Positions 22,102 through 33,129 of a stretch of 64,000 bases of DNA are shown piece by piece (within the stretch, counting starts at the first letter, position 1; each line of letters opens with the position of its first letter). Source of the DNA: Carposina sasakii (Eukaryota > Arthropoda > Insecta > Lepidoptera > Carposinidae); NCBI GenBank assembly GCA_014607495.2, contig CP053157.1:496001-560000 (forward strand), written 5' to 3'. The notes beneath the pieces are model-generated. The model was not told the DNA's origin, ran no database searches, and saw nothing but the letters and a program-made list of their open reading frames with translations. Position numbers and translations under genes: made by a program.

Positions 22102-23283
22102 CTTTGTAACAATATTTTTCCAAGTGGGTGTTGCTTGAAAAAAGATTGGTACTCACCGGCCAGTTATCTAGTGGGCAGAGCAAAGACTATAAAAAGATTA
22201 TTCCCAGGGCGCCAGACCTTTTTGCAGTTAAAGAAAACAATAGATTACAAGATATATATATTTATTGCAGAAGGTATATTTCAGTGTCCTACTCTCTAAT
22301 ATTACCACATTTACATCCTATGTACTAGTTTTAAGTTTCCTATATATAGAATATCTTATTAATATATTTATTCTTATACTACCTATATATATATATATAT
22401 ATATGATAATGAAAGGTAACTAATGGTATTTAGCTTGAAGAGCTATTGAATACAAACATGGTGCGTGAACAGACTTAAATTATTTAGTGATGCATTGAAA
22501 AGTAACCTAGAACACTTTAATAAATTAACAATTAGGATTTGAGGCTAAAGGCCAGATAGATTACATAAAGTTTCTGGTTAATTTACTATTTAAGGTACAG
22601 ATCCTACTGCCAGAAACCGCTAGGGTGGTATTTGTTCACCACGTGGCTATCAAATATGAAGTTAAATCCACAACTTAGAGTACACGGTATTAATGAACTA
22701 GAAAACTACTTCCCATGGTCCATGTATCCGAGGAGACGTCTTAGTCAAGCTGTGACAAGATCTCCAAGTAGCAGCCCCATAGCACGTGGCAGGTTTTTAT
22801 TGCATAGTCCGACTGTCAGAGCATAGGTAGCTTTCCTTGGCGACTAAGACTAAAACTGCCTAGGCTTTAGATCTTCCTATGGAACCCCTAAAGTACAAAG
22901 ACAGAAAGAACAGAATTAGCTACCTAATCATCACATCACTAATGTTCGCCTAGCAGAAATAAAAGGAATACTCACATTAATTGGGAAATATATATCCATC
23001 TGTTCTCGATTACGGTTATTCAGTCAGAAAATTAAGAAGACATATCCTTGTCCACGCACACCTGGTAGGAAAGAAGACAACGAGAAAATTAACGACTACT
23101 TATTAGAGACAAATGCCAGAAATGGCCTAAAAAGACATATTCCACTATACTTACATGATTATTTATATTTATAAATAATTATTCTGGCCATGACTCCAGA
23201 TGAGGTGGCACTCAGTGCAAAATGGAAGGTATAGAAAGTCACTCCGTTTGTTACATTTGTACGGTTCAGAGCAAAATCAGAAA

Positions 23284-24614
23284 AAGACTCGAATGTTTTT
23301 TTTTTTTTTTTTTTTTTTTTTGAATGATAAACTGATGATAGCCTGAAGGGCTTTGTCATCTTCACCGGGCTACTTGGTGTGCGCTGAAGGCGCACAACCG
23401 AATGGTTTAAACCTACGCGACCAGTGCACCCCAGATGCGGCTGGGGCTTTGTCGCTTGGTGGACTAAACAAAGGTTTTTATGACTATTTGTAGGATGGCT
23501 GGTAGGGTCGATGCCCAGCAGCGTCCTACTTTTGACTCTACCTACTAAGGGTTCCTGAAAAACCCACCGCTAAAGAACCCTCGAAACAACTGCGGTGGGG
23601 CTGTGTTGGCCAAACGAGTCAGATCAGGGCTGCCTACTTTGGTCAGTCACCTGTCTGGTGTGTGTTGAATCTATGAGAGGTTGGCGGCGTCCCCTCCGAC
23701 GGGGGCGCCGCATAGTGGTTGCGCTTGACGCGGGGGCTGGAGTTAAACTGGCCAGATACGCCGTAATGGCGTCGTCGTCGTCCGCGAGTACGTCTCGGGG
23801 ACGTCGTCTCTGCCCCGTCGAGTGGTAGTGACGGGGTTGGTAGGTAATGGCTTTCACAACCAGCGGGTTGGTGTGATGGGATAAGCGGTCAAAGAAGCGA
23901 CGTGAAGCGTCCTTCATGTATTTACGGAGGGTCGGTACCTCGAGGTCGCGATGCAGATCCAAGTTCCGGACGAACCACGGGGAACCCGTGGCACGCCTCA
24001 GAAATTGGTTCTGGATCACCTGCATTCGGTAGAGAGTGGATCGTGGGATGTGGGCGAAGACTACGCTCGAGTACATGAGTACCGGGCGTATGATCGTCTT
24101 GTAGAGAGTAATCTTGTGCCGAAGCCCAAGTTTGCTCTTTTTAGACGTCATGGAGGAGAGGCGGCTTGCGAAGAACCGCGCCCGATTAGACACTATCTTG
24201 AGGTGAGCTTTGAACGTAAGTTTACGATCAAGGGTCACACCAAGGTATTTGTACGTCTCTACCCAGGGGATAGAGCGGTCAAATAGCCTAATGTCTGAGA
24301 CCGACTGGCGTCGGCCCGGGGTGTACGGGTCTGGGCAAGTCCGACCAAAGAGCATTGCTGCGCTTTTGTCGGGGTTGACCTCGATACGCCAACGCCGGAA
24401 CCATGAGCCTAAGGTGGTGACGGCTTTTTGCAGGGTTTTGCAGATAACCCCATGGTTCCAGTGCGACGTGTAGAGTGCGGTGTCATCCGCAAATAGGGCG
24501 AGCTCCACGTTTGGAGTGTGCGGGATGTCGCTCGTGTAGAGCGAGTAGAGGATGGGAGAAAGGACTGAGCCTTGGGGGACGCCGGCCCTGATGGGGCGGG
24601 GGAAGACTCGAATG
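23284..24614 (-). mobile_element. 5'-truncated Jockey-type LINE inserted in the LTR
   Basis: A 1307-bp insertion bounded by the 12-bp duplication AAGACTCGAATG (23284-23295 and 24603-24614). On the plus strand it opens with 26 T residues, i.e. a poly(A) tail on the minus strand. A 3' UTR of about 300 bp follows, and then the RT coding part up to the truncation point. This is textbook target-primed insertion, and it post-dates the LTR element. It is visibly more GC-rich than its host. Confidence 0.95.
23624..24602 (-). pseudogene. LINE reverse transcriptase, C-terminal two thirds
   Basis: The minus-strand frame enters mid-domain (GVPQGSVLSPILYSLYTSD region just inside the truncation) and continues through the catalytic box LFADDTALY. 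Then come VNPDKSAAMLF, TYKYLGVTLDRKLTFKAH and the C-terminal region with SPWFVRNLDLHRDLEVPTL. These are the RT motifs 4 to 7 and the C-terminus of Jockey-clade LINEs. The frame is open to its stop near 23624, so the copy is young. It lacks ORF1, the endonuclease and the RT N-terminus and cannot move on its own. Confidence 0.9.
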
Positions 24615-24870
24615 TAATCTGCAGCTCCCTTTTATACCTAAAACCTTCTAGAAGCTTCTCAATCCGAGATGATGTGGTCGACTCCCATTGGTGGATGTAT
24701 TTTTCTTTCAAACCTAACTAATCAGCAAAGGAATTAGGTGATTATAATGCCAGAGTCCATTCAGCCAACTTATTCCTAACATTAAAAAGTTAAAATTGGC
24801 AACTTTACGTCCAATTTTAAAATGAAGACAACAAAATCCTATAGTGACTATTTTATCATGTTACAGGGTT

Positions 24871-25415
24871 ATTAGGTTGTAGTGAAGGTTTGTTTAACCC
24901 TTCACGCAAAAACTTTTTTAGAAAACTTAGTATTCGTAAAACAAACACATACTTACAACTAGCAGGCGGCCGCTAATTCTTATTTTTTTTCAAAATTTAT
25001 TATTTCCACCCTATTTACAATACTTTTATTTACTCGTACCCACTTAACATAAATTTTACGAATCGTATGATCAATAAAAAAAAATGGTTCACCATTTAGT
25101 ACGCGACTGTACCAAGTTAAAGGACTCCCGCCTGGGGCGAATCGAAATTGTCCTGTCACATTTATAAGAATTATTCAACCGTTTCAAAGATCCCATGTGA
25201 TTTCACCACAGAATTCTGCGTAAATATGTTTTCAGTATAACATAGCCGGACATCTGGATTTGTACAAAACGTCTTGTGTTTCTGGACTTGACACATGGTT
25301 ACGTCACCATCCAGCTGTCAATTTGTGCTCTGTAAGTGTTAATAAAACCATACATATAGCGTATATTGCCTACGTGATTTTTTTTCGCATGTTATGTACT
25401 TACGATTTACATATA
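24871..25415. other. No recognisable feature
   Basis: Flank of the LTR element. The 107-codon open frame that starts at 25260 runs into MITE-1 and is incidental. Confidence 0.4.
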
Positions 25416-25609
25416 TACAGGATTTTTGGTCGTCAACGTTCCCGACAACTACGGAATCTCCTCATCATCACGATCATTTTTCTGCATGGAAGCATATCTG
25501 GGAAAATTTACATCGTTTCCCAGCATTCTTTTTTTGGCATAAACTTACTTTATTTGATGTATAGAGTACGTACCCTTCGTTAAGGGTGGCAACGAAAAAA
25601 CACCCTGTA
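25416..25609. mobile_element. MITE-1, internally deleted
   Basis: Both ends are intact (TACAGGATTTTTGGTCGTCA and GAAAAAACACCCTGTA), but the middle jumps from GCATATCTGGGAA to TTACATCGTTTCCCAGC, leaving 194 bp. Confidence 0.75.
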
Positions 25610-25624
25610 TACATACGGTTGAGT

Positions 25625-25772
25625 TTCTGAAGTGGGGTAGCCAGAAATGAAAAGTCATAAAGAAAATCTCACAGCTTCATTCAGCATAGCGGGGACAGAT
25701 CTATAAGTGATAAGTGGCTAGCTGATCGCCTGAGATAATGCAAGAGTTTTTTAGTTGACTCTAACAACATGA
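25625..25772 (+). repeat. Dispersed repeat R1 copy
   Basis: GTGGGGTAGCCAGAAATGAA, AGCATAGCGGGGACAGAT and AGTGGCTAGCTGATCGCCTG follow the family order. Confidence 0.6.
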
Positions 25773-25794
25773 ACTTATTGAGGTATATATTTAC

Positions 25795-26177
25795 ATAGAG
25801 GAAAATTCACTATGGGTTCGCCCACCACCGGGCCCTACACCCTCCACTGACCCTCGGATCTGATAAAACAAGCACTTGCACTACCCACAATCGCTACAAG
25901 AAACCAGACCCGAGCACCTAGCTTGCAAGATAATACATCGCACTATTCCGAAATCAAAAACTAGATTAATAATATACATATGTTTAGCCAACTTGATCTT
26001 TTCTTCTTTCTTTCTTGTGGCGATTGTGAGTAGTGCAAGTGCTTGTTTTCGCAGTTATGAGTTATCAGATCCGAGGGTCAGTGGAGGGTGTAGGGCCCGG
26101 TGGTGGGAGAACCCATAGTGAATGTTTGAACTTCCGAATTGTAACGCCTAATACAATTTTATTTATAGAGGAAAATT
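25795..26177. mobile_element. Retroposed R2 element with 13-bp target duplication
   Basis: The 13-mer ATAGAGGAAAATT flanks the unit (25795-25807 and 26165-26177). Inside, the CGCCCACCACCGGGCCCTAC block at the left recurs inverted at the right (TAGGGCCCGGTGGTGGG). The GTGCAAGTGCTTG segment is mirrored too. The right end is CCTAATACAATTTTATTT. Long target duplication and an A/T-rich end point to retroposition; the inverted interior is unusual. Confidence 0.75.
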
Positions 26178-26179
26178 AT

Positions 26180-27625
26180 AACTATAGAGCGAGACCATAT
26201 AATAAAATTGAAAGTTATTACTATAGGACCAGCACCCTGCACAGCATTTTTTAACTCTTAATATTTGTATACTTCCAATTCGTTCATTCCGTTTATTAAA
26301 GGTTGATGCATTCAAAAGCTCTGAACGCCAATGTGGACCCTCAATAGGAACGCACATGTTTATTGTTTCTATTTCTATGAACCTGTAACAATAAATTTAT
26401 TATACATAATATCTATAACTGTGGTACCTAGTATATGTATGCTCGTATCATTTCATATAAAGACACACGCCTTCTGAGAAAACGAATAATCCACTATTCA
26501 ATTTTAGCATCCACGAGAGAATATTTAAAAAGTTTCAACAGCGTATAATATATCAAACACAAAAATTCCATGTAGGGTATCCTCTTTAAATAACCTAACC
26601 AATAAACTGCGAAACGAAGTTGTTGTAAACAGAATATCCGCAAAAACCTCTCCAAACAAAACTACTACGGTCACATCAAATATTAGAAAATCCTAAAGGG
26701 ACATGATATTAGCCACCTGTCCCATCGCCAACGATGAGCAAGCGAGTAGAGCTAGAAACTAAACCATATCTAAAGTTAGACGCTGTCGAAATAGAGAATG
26801 TTACGCCAGCCGAAAAGTAGAAAAAATGGGCATCTAAGGGTGATAGATAATTAGAAATACAGCTTCTGTAAATGGTAAGCCTATTTTTAAATTTGGTAAT
26901 ATGACATTTTGGCAGTGAAATGTATGGAACACCCTCAGGAACCACACCAGAAAAGTTATGACTCGCAATAAACAGATGAGACCATGATGACTCTGGCAAT
27001 ATCTTTCACCACTTGGGCTTATATAAAATAACCATGTTAATAGATAGAGGTTCGTCACCAAAACATTTGCCATAATTTTTACTTGTTTATTAATTTACGT
27101 GAATCTAACAGCTGATTGGTGGTAATGTTTCGACAACAAATATCTATACAAAAAGATGTAAGCAGTTAAATCAGATACCCGAGTTGTACTCAAGATATTC
27201 GATAAATTTTTTGTTTGACTTTGGAGAACCAGGTTGTGTGCAATTGATAAATAACTTTCACGTTTTGGTTGAGATTAAAGTAAACACTGACTTTAAATTA
27301 TACTGGCTTATAATATATAAAGATACAGATTGGAACTTATCTCTCTAGTACAAGGCTTCAGCAGAAGAACACAATATCGAATGGAGTATGGAGTCTGACA
27401 ATTAAATTATATACACGTTTTTCCTTGGAGTGGGGATCGCCTCGTGCTTATGTGAACCCATTGCTCGTTTTCCGAGAATATTACCAGAGTAATAAAAATG
27501 TCATAAAACTTGGTTTTATTATTTAGAAATGTCATTTCGAATATTAAAAAAATATATTTTTAAAAACGAAAAACCGACTTACTCCCAAAACTCGAGCTTA
27601 CTAAAGTAAAATTATACTAAAGGGA
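26180..27625. other. Long stretch without recognised features
   Basis: About 1.4 kb of AT-rich sequence. The minus frames at 26709-27073 (96 and 79 codons) overlap each other in different phases and show no motif. No splice-bounded exon is convincing. Confidence 0.4.
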
Positions 27626-27632
27626 AAATATA

Positions 27633-27896
27633 TATTGCGTTAAGCCGTGTACGACGTTTAGAAGGCATAATATTGTCAGATTTATATGCCAGCAAATGAT
27701 TAAATAGGCCATATGACACAAGAGAGAAATGGCTAGGCTTCGAAACTTTACGTCTGACAATATAAGCAATATATTATTACACATTTGGGGTCGGTGCTCT
27801 TCTTTCATTCATCCCTATTATCTGTCATCTCGTTATTCTCATGTCTACCTCTTCCTCTATAACCATCTTACTTCGGACACGGCTTAACGCAACATA
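27633..27896. mobile_element. 264-bp foldback unit carrying a LINE C-terminal scrap
   Basis: TTGCGTTAAGCCGTGTACG at the left is mirrored by CGGACACGGCTTAACGCAA at the right. Between them, on the minus strand at 27790-27880, lies RGRGR...NEMTDNRDE-type coding like the relic at 7735. A further decayed copy of the terminus (ACACGACTTAACACAATTAT) follows at 27901. It may be a MITE that captured or was invaded by a LINE end. Confidence 0.55.
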
Positions 27897-27939
27897 TAAT
27901 TACACGACTTAACACAATTATCTTTATCTTCGTAAGCCT

Positions 27940-28000
27940 ATTGCAGTGCACTACTGGACGTAGGCCTCCCCTGCCATAGGGGGATTTTGTTACTAAAAAG
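27940..28000 (-). repeat. RTE 3' tail scrap
   Basis: GCCTATTGCAGTGCACTACTGGACGTAGGCCTCCCC-type sequence, the reverse of the RTE/SINE tail, cut short at the 5' side. Confidence 0.65.
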
Positions 28001-28019
28001 TTCCACTATCTGTTTTTCA

Positions 28020-28440
28020 GCGGCTCCATCGTCAGACCCTCATTTCCTTTATATTATATGTAGCTGACAAAAATTCTCTATAAAAATCTAAAAACGGACT
28101 ACTCGTGCCTTTTATATTTGAGGATATCCCTAGATTCCTTAGAGATTCCATCATCAGATGTTATGTTTTATATGTAGGTGGTCAAAACGCTCAGTAAAAG
28201 TATAAAAACAGACTACATGTGCCTACAATATTCGAGGATTGCCCTCGATTTCTCCAAGATCCCATCATCAGATCCTGATGTGGTGAATATGGGACCAACC
28301 TGGAAGTATACCATGACCAACTATAAAAAAAATTGAAATCGGTTCATAAATGACGGAGTTCTGAGGTAACACACATTAAAAAAAAACATACAGACGAATT
28401 GATAACCTTTCTTTTTGAAGTCGGTTAATAATAATTTACG
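28020..28440 (+). repeat. Dispersed repeat R4 with internal tandem duplication
   Basis: Two adjacent units of about 115 bp share AAAAACGGACTAC / AAAAACAGACTAC and CCATCATCAGAT. The last one runs on to ACCTGGAAGTATACCATGAC, AACACACATTAAAAAAAAAC and the tail GAAGTCGGTTAA. Probably a LINE or SINE 3' region; no protein. Confidence 0.55.
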
Positions 28441-28444
28441 AGAA

Positions 28445-29190
28445 AAATACGTGATTTCCAAATAGCAAAAATAAGGCAATCAATTAAAAAGGATTACCAA
28501 CGTTCTTGTGTGACTACTTTGTATTTTATGTTCATGTTAATAAGTCACACAGTGGCTATAACATGACTAAGTACCCTGGAATTAATAGCTAGCAGCCTAG
28601 CTAAACCCCAACAATAAACTTATACTAATTGATTGAGAAAATCATAGGTACGCAAATGAAATAGTATCTTACATAGGTAATCCATTTCTTATGTTGGTTT
28701 ATACGGAATGTTAGGTACATTCAGGTACAAACCTTGTACGTTCATTGTACATTTCTAGTAGCGTAGAAATAGCTTTCTCGCTGACAGTGGGACGATTTCC
28801 TTTCGACCTCACAAGTAGAATTCCAAAACAAGGTTGGACAATTTGGGAACAACTCCAGTTGAGGATTGTTCAAGTTTCGGGAGTCCACTAATATTGTGCG
28901 AAACACATAGTTTTGGTTTAGTGACTGACTACACTGCTAATGGCCTAAAGAACAAGCTAAAAGAACAAGTTTCTCGAAGTTTAATCAACTTCACGATAAT
29001 AATAAATAAGAAACTATTTTGCTAAATTAGTAAGTCAAGTCAAGTAATTGTGTGTTACGTCTTACGTAATAATAATATTTTGTGGCATACTTGCGGAGAC
29101 CTTAATTTAGCTGTATGTCACTATATTGTTGTTATTACTGTCTCAATATATAGGTAGCTGTTGGTCTCCCTAATACCAAATAAATAATGT
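28445..29190. other. No recognisable feature
   Basis: AT-rich, no repeat family recognised. The 63-codon plus frame at 28834-29025 shows no motif. Confidence 0.35.
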
Positions 29191-29194
29191 GTAA

Positions 29195-29338
29195 GACAAA
29201 TCTCTCTGGGATGGATCTTTAGTATACACTCGGCTGTATCCCAAAATGGGGTACGTAACGCCCCTGAGTTCCTCAAGATGCAAGAAGGAAGATGCAGCTG
29301 ATGTATTCTAGTGAAGCCATCATCAGTACAGGGCGGGA
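29195..29338 (+). repeat. Dispersed repeat R1 copy, shortened
   Basis: CCCAAAATGGGGTACGTAAC, then GAGTTCCTCAAGATGC and GATGCAGCTGATGTATTCTA. The middle of the family is deleted. Confidence 0.55.
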
Positions 29339-29339
29339 A

Positions 29340-30235
29340 CATAAAATATCAAAAATATAGGTACCCAAGTAGAACACAGGTAATGGTCGTAAGAGTTACA
29401 CGATGCCACCGCGAAGCTGAGCAAAAAGGCCCCACCATCCTTGTCTTGTAGTAAAGCAGGGTAAAAAAACGACTTAGTATTCTTAAGTAGAATGTTAGAT
29501 ATTTAATGACACTTGACTAATGACACTGGGCAAATAGAGACGAGTGAAACGCATGGGACAAGTACAAAAGTTTCAAGGATATTGAAATTTCATACCGGTG
29601 CCAAAAGTATAGTTGATAGTTTTATTCACTTTGTATGCTTTTTTACTGTGTTTCCTGAAACAAATTAGGTTAATATATAAAAGGAATATGAACCTGTATC
29701 AATTATTATAATAACTACTATTTATAGAGGGTCGTTCTAGGTGTTTCAGGCATATTGAATAACATTTTGAATAGTAGGGATGTTGAAAGGGAAATAATTG
29801 GGTTCTAGTAATTCGCCAGCTCAGCTGATTGGCATAGTCTATGATAACTGTAAATAATAACGCACGAGGAAGTACAACTAGGTTTAATAATTTCTCAAAT
29901 AAATATTAAATACTAGACGTCTACTTTGTCCGTGTATATTTCATGATTTCGGGAAATCTATTTGATTATTAGGAAATTTCAAGAAATCTTTCCTAATATT
30001 TTACGCATATATCATACAAAGAACACAACCTCCTAATTTCTAAGATCGGTTTAGTCCGTTGATTCATTGAGACAAAGCATTTTATTTGTACAGATTCACA
30101 ATCGGCCGCCTACAACCTTCGTTCGCGTGAGAGAGTATTACACCTGTATATAAACCTGCCTCTTGATTCACTTTATTGAAAAAGCCACATCAAAATCCGT
30201 TGCGTAGTTTTAAAGATCTGAGCGTACATATTGAC
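29340..30235. other. No recognisable feature
   Basis: AT-rich. A Lep1-like ATCAAAATCCGTTGCGTAG scrap lies at about 30188-30210. No coding frame. Confidence 0.35.
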
Positions 30236-30237
30236 AA

Positions 30238-30545
30238 CTAGTAGACGCCCGCGACTCCGTTCGCGTGGACTACAGAAAAAACAAAATGTCGAAATTATTC
30301 GGGATAAAAACATTTTCCCGGGATAAAAAGTAGCCTATATGTTTAGTGGGATCTGTCACAATATATTCCTGAAAACTTCATCGAAATCGGTTTAGCCGTT
30401 ACTGAGATTAGCGTGCACAAACGCACAGACAAACCGACAAAAATTCCAAAAATCATCGTTTTGGGTTCTATTGCGTTGATAAAGGTCTATAATTTTTTTT
30501 CATATATCTTCCATGTACAGACAGCGATCCGTTACATTTTTATGA
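30238..30545 (-). mobile_element. Lep1-type Helitron, long variant
   Basis: Has a clean CTAG end (CTAGTAGACGCCCGCGACTC) and GGGATAAAAAGTAGCCTATA. It is then extended by ACAAACGCACAGACAAACCG, GGGTTCTATTGCGTTGATAA and ACAGACAGCGATCCGTTACA. The same extension occurs at 63532-63849, so this is a separate subfamily. Confidence 0.65.
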
Positions 30546-31121
30546 TATGTATATAAGATAGCGGGAACCGACATCGTTTTATAATTAGTGATAGTGATAA
30601 TCACCTAGCGGTTTCGTTAAATCACGTGTAGTTTAATATGCCTGCGACATCGACACGTGAGAGCGTAGCTGCGTAGATACCATTCATAACAAAATTAGAG
30701 AAAGTAGCAAAAACAAAAATATATTTACCTACAGCACCTCTCTTTATTGTCAAGCGACGAAAAAGGATAACATAACTCAAATAAAGATGTCTCCTCTAAA
30801 AATATTTTCAAGAAGGATCTAGAACATTTCTGGAGCAAAAGACAGCCTCCAGGGAGATATGGCGCTTCGGCAGAGTGCATGAGAATTTCACAGCCAGCAT
30901 GCCCGATGAATAGCGTGTTTTAGTTTTAAGAATTCCCAGGGTAGACTCCGAACGTGACTTCGGAACATTCTGGACTCTCGTAAATCATAACACTATTTTG
31001 TTTACACCACGAAAGTTATGAGAGAAAATGCTACACGGATTTTGCATTTTGTTATACTTTAGTTTGCTTGGTAGCTCATTTGAAGTTAAATGATGCGCTT
31101 CCGGGATTCAAGCTAAGAATG
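30546..31121. other. No recognisable feature
   Basis: No gene or known repeat seen between the Helitron and the SINE cluster. Confidence 0.35.
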
Positions 31122-31482
31122 CGACAGCTGATTGGTGTAGTTGGTAGTGACCCTGGTTTGAATCCCGGTAGGTGCAAATATTGATATGATGAATATCGAT
31201 GTATGTTTCGAGTCATATCGATGTATTTTGACGGCCGATTGGTCTAGTAGGTAGTGACCCTGCCTACGACGCCATAGGTCCTGGGTTCGAATCCCGGTAG
31301 GTGCAAACATTGATATGATGAATATCGATGTTTGTTTCCGAGTCATGGATGTTTCTATACTTATCTATGTATTTATATACCGTTACTTAGTACCCACGAC
31401 ACAAGATCCTTAGGGATCTTAGTGTGGGACTAGGTTAATGTGTTGTGTAGTGTGTGAATATTATTATTATTATTATTATTTA
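31122..31482 (+). mobile_element. Two adjacent tRNA-derived SINEs (family B)
   Basis: The first copy (31122-31228) is shortened and the second (31229-31460) is full. The head has GGCCGATTGGTCTAGTAGG (A-box region) and B-box GGGTTCGAATCCC at 31283-31295. The body has ACATTGATATGATGAATATCG and GATCTTAGTGTGGGACTAGG, and the end is an (ATT)n run. Transcription by RNA polymerase III is expected from the boxes. It is not a real tRNA because the arms do not pair. Confidence 0.8.
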
Positions 31483-31746
31483 TATAGGGTGTAACAAAAA
31501 GGGTATGTTAAGCGAAACGCTACGTTAATAGCTCACTGTAGAGAACCTATCCACAAAATTTGATACTCGAAATCACATGTTTATTTTTCAAGATTGTATG
31601 AAAATTCCTGAGATATTTAAAAATTCTCCATACTATCGGGAAAAATAAACATGTGATTTCGAGTCTCAAATTTTGTGGATAGGTTCTCTACAGTGGGCTA
31701 TTTACGTAGCTTTCCGCTTAACATACCCTTTTTGTTACATTCTGTA
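31483..31746. mobile_element. MITE-2, second copy, within SINE sequence
   Basis: 264 bp, same length as the copy at 14811. The left end has decayed to TATAGGGTGTAACAAAAAGG; the right end is CCTTTTTGTTACATTCTGTA. SINE B body sequence resumes directly after it (TACCGTTGCTTGG). Confidence 0.85.
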
Positions 31747-31835
31747 TACCGTTGCTTGGTAATCACGACACAATGATCTTGTGGTTCTTAGTGCGGGACT
31801 AGGTTAATGTGTTGTAAAGTGTGTGTAATAAATAA
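31747..31835 (+). repeat. SINE B body fragment
   Basis: ACCGTTGCTTGGTAATCACG and GCGGGACTAGGTTAATGTGT, the downstream half of a family B SINE, separated from any head by MITE-2. Confidence 0.65.
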
Positions 31836-32484
31836 GGTAAGGTCTTGCTTAATTCCATTGAGGTGGTTAAAAACCTCGGTGGTGTGTCCTTGGTGGTGTC
31901 TTTCTCAAAGTTCAGTTTTGTAGTAAGCCGTGTTGTTATGAGGCAAGATTATCATTTTTACCAACACATATTATCTCTCTTTCTCTACCAAATGTAATCA
32001 CATTAGCTGGAGTGGGATGGGTATATTCAATTCCCAGCTCGGTCCCAGCGGTGGGATTAGCCGGTCAGGCATAATTGGGCATCCAAATCTGCATATAGAT
32101 GGGATGCAGTATGCAAATTGGCTTTTTGTCTACAATTTGCACTTCGTAAATAGAACTTTTCTTTTCTATGTTTTTAAGTATGCTGTAATTATGTTTTGGA
32201 GAATGTAAAAGTTTTACTAATGAGGTATTATTATTTTCAAATGTACCAATATTAGAAGTATTATTAGTAATCCAGCATATACTGCATATATTTAATTAGA
32301 TGTTATTAATTAACACTAGTTATTAATTAAAAAAACGTATATTACTACAGCCGCTTCACTGTACAAGTCAGTAGAGGGATAAGAGGGTCTTGGTGTTTTG
32401 TAGGCGATGGGCTGACCACCTGTTACTACTAGCCGAACTTGTACATCTCAACTATATCCTCAAAATTGGTCAGAAGTGGCACCA
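31836..32484. other. No recognisable feature
   Basis: AT-rich, with short TTATTAAT runs near 32260-32330. No gene. Confidence 0.35.
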
Positions 32485-32560
32485 TGTGGTTTTATAGGCC
32501 CTTGATGCTCTGCCTACCTCGTAAGGGATAAAGACGTGATTATATGTATGTATATATGTA
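32485..32560 (+). repeat. Dispersed repeat tail ending in ATGT microsatellite
   Basis: CATGTGGTTTTATAGGCCCT, GATGCTCTGCCTACC and ACGTGATTATATGTATGTAT; the better-preserved partner of 3392-3460. Confidence 0.55.
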
Positions 32561-32577
32561 TTAATTAACAGGATCAC

Positions 32578-32728
32578 CAAGATTCTGCAGCCACGTTGAT
32601 CCGAGTAGGCTCAGTGATAATTTGCTAGCACATCGCCTGAGAGAACACTCCTGAGTCGACTCTTACGACATGCACGGAAGGATATGCAGCTAATGGATTC
32701 TAGTGAAGCTCCGCATCAGCAGGAAACC
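32578..32728 (+). repeat. Dispersed repeat R1 copy
   Basis: GATTCTGCAGCCACGTTGAT, AATTTGCTAGCACATCGCCT, GACATGCACGGAAGGATATG and CTCCGCATCAGCAGG in family order. Confidence 0.6.
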
Positions 32729-32927
32729 TTTAATACCATGAGAAATATCTCTCGCTGTGCCATCACCGCAAGGATTACCTTTGCAAAAAGAATAATAGCT
32801 GAAGCTATTTCATCATACATAATCCGGCCCCAGACAGCAGATAATAAATGGAACAGTAGGCTATCTTTAAACATAATTGTATAAAGAAGAATGTTAAAAG
32901 GGACACGGCCAATGGGGCCAGCGGGAA

Positions 32928-33129
32928 TATACGGCCTCCTAATTAGCTAATTTGCAATAGTAAAGCCGAAGCAAAGCGATAGCGAAAATTGTACAATATT
33001 CACCTTAAAATGTCAAAGTTCCTTTGAAATTCATTTTACGTAATACGAATTTGACAAGCGATCAGCGATTTTTGTACAATTTTTGCTATCGCATTGCTTT
33101 TGCTAGTTAGGTAATAAGGGGGCCGTATT
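32928..33129. mobile_element. Foldback MITE, about 70-bp arms
   Basis: TATACGGCCTCCTAATTAG at the left is mirrored by TTAGGTAATAAGGGGGCCGTA at the right, and AGCGATAGCGAAAATTGTAC is mirrored by GTACAATTTTTGCTATCGC. Non-coding, about 200 bp. Confidence 0.7.

Larger units (their letters stand above)
22105..24865 (-). repeat. 5' LTR, interrupted by a LINE insertion
   Basis: Same sequence as the other LTR apart from a few bases, but split by the LINE at 23296-24602. Without the LINE and its duplicated target it measures about 1442 bp. Confidence 0.9.
18375..24870 (-). mobile_element. Ty3/gypsy-type LTR retrotransposon, internally deleted, with nested LINE
   Basis: A complete but non-autonomous element on the minus strand. 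Two LTRs of about 1443 bp, each TGTAACA to TGTTACA on the plus strand, bound a 2282-bp interior. The 5-bp direct repeat GGGTT stands at 18375-18379 and 24866-24870, so this is one integration event. The interior keeps a leader with a primer site, an N-terminal gag fragment and the end of integrase. Protease, RT and RNase H are gone. The LTRs differ by only a few bases (one T deletion and one substitution in the first 150), so the insertion is recent. The integrase end and gag style suggest the mdg3/Micropia group (inference). Confidence 0.9.

Noticed and set aside
31229..31300. Possible tRNA gene (perfect B-box, A-box-like start)
   Set aside because: No acceptor or anticodon stem can be paired, and the same sequence continues into a SINE body present in several copies.
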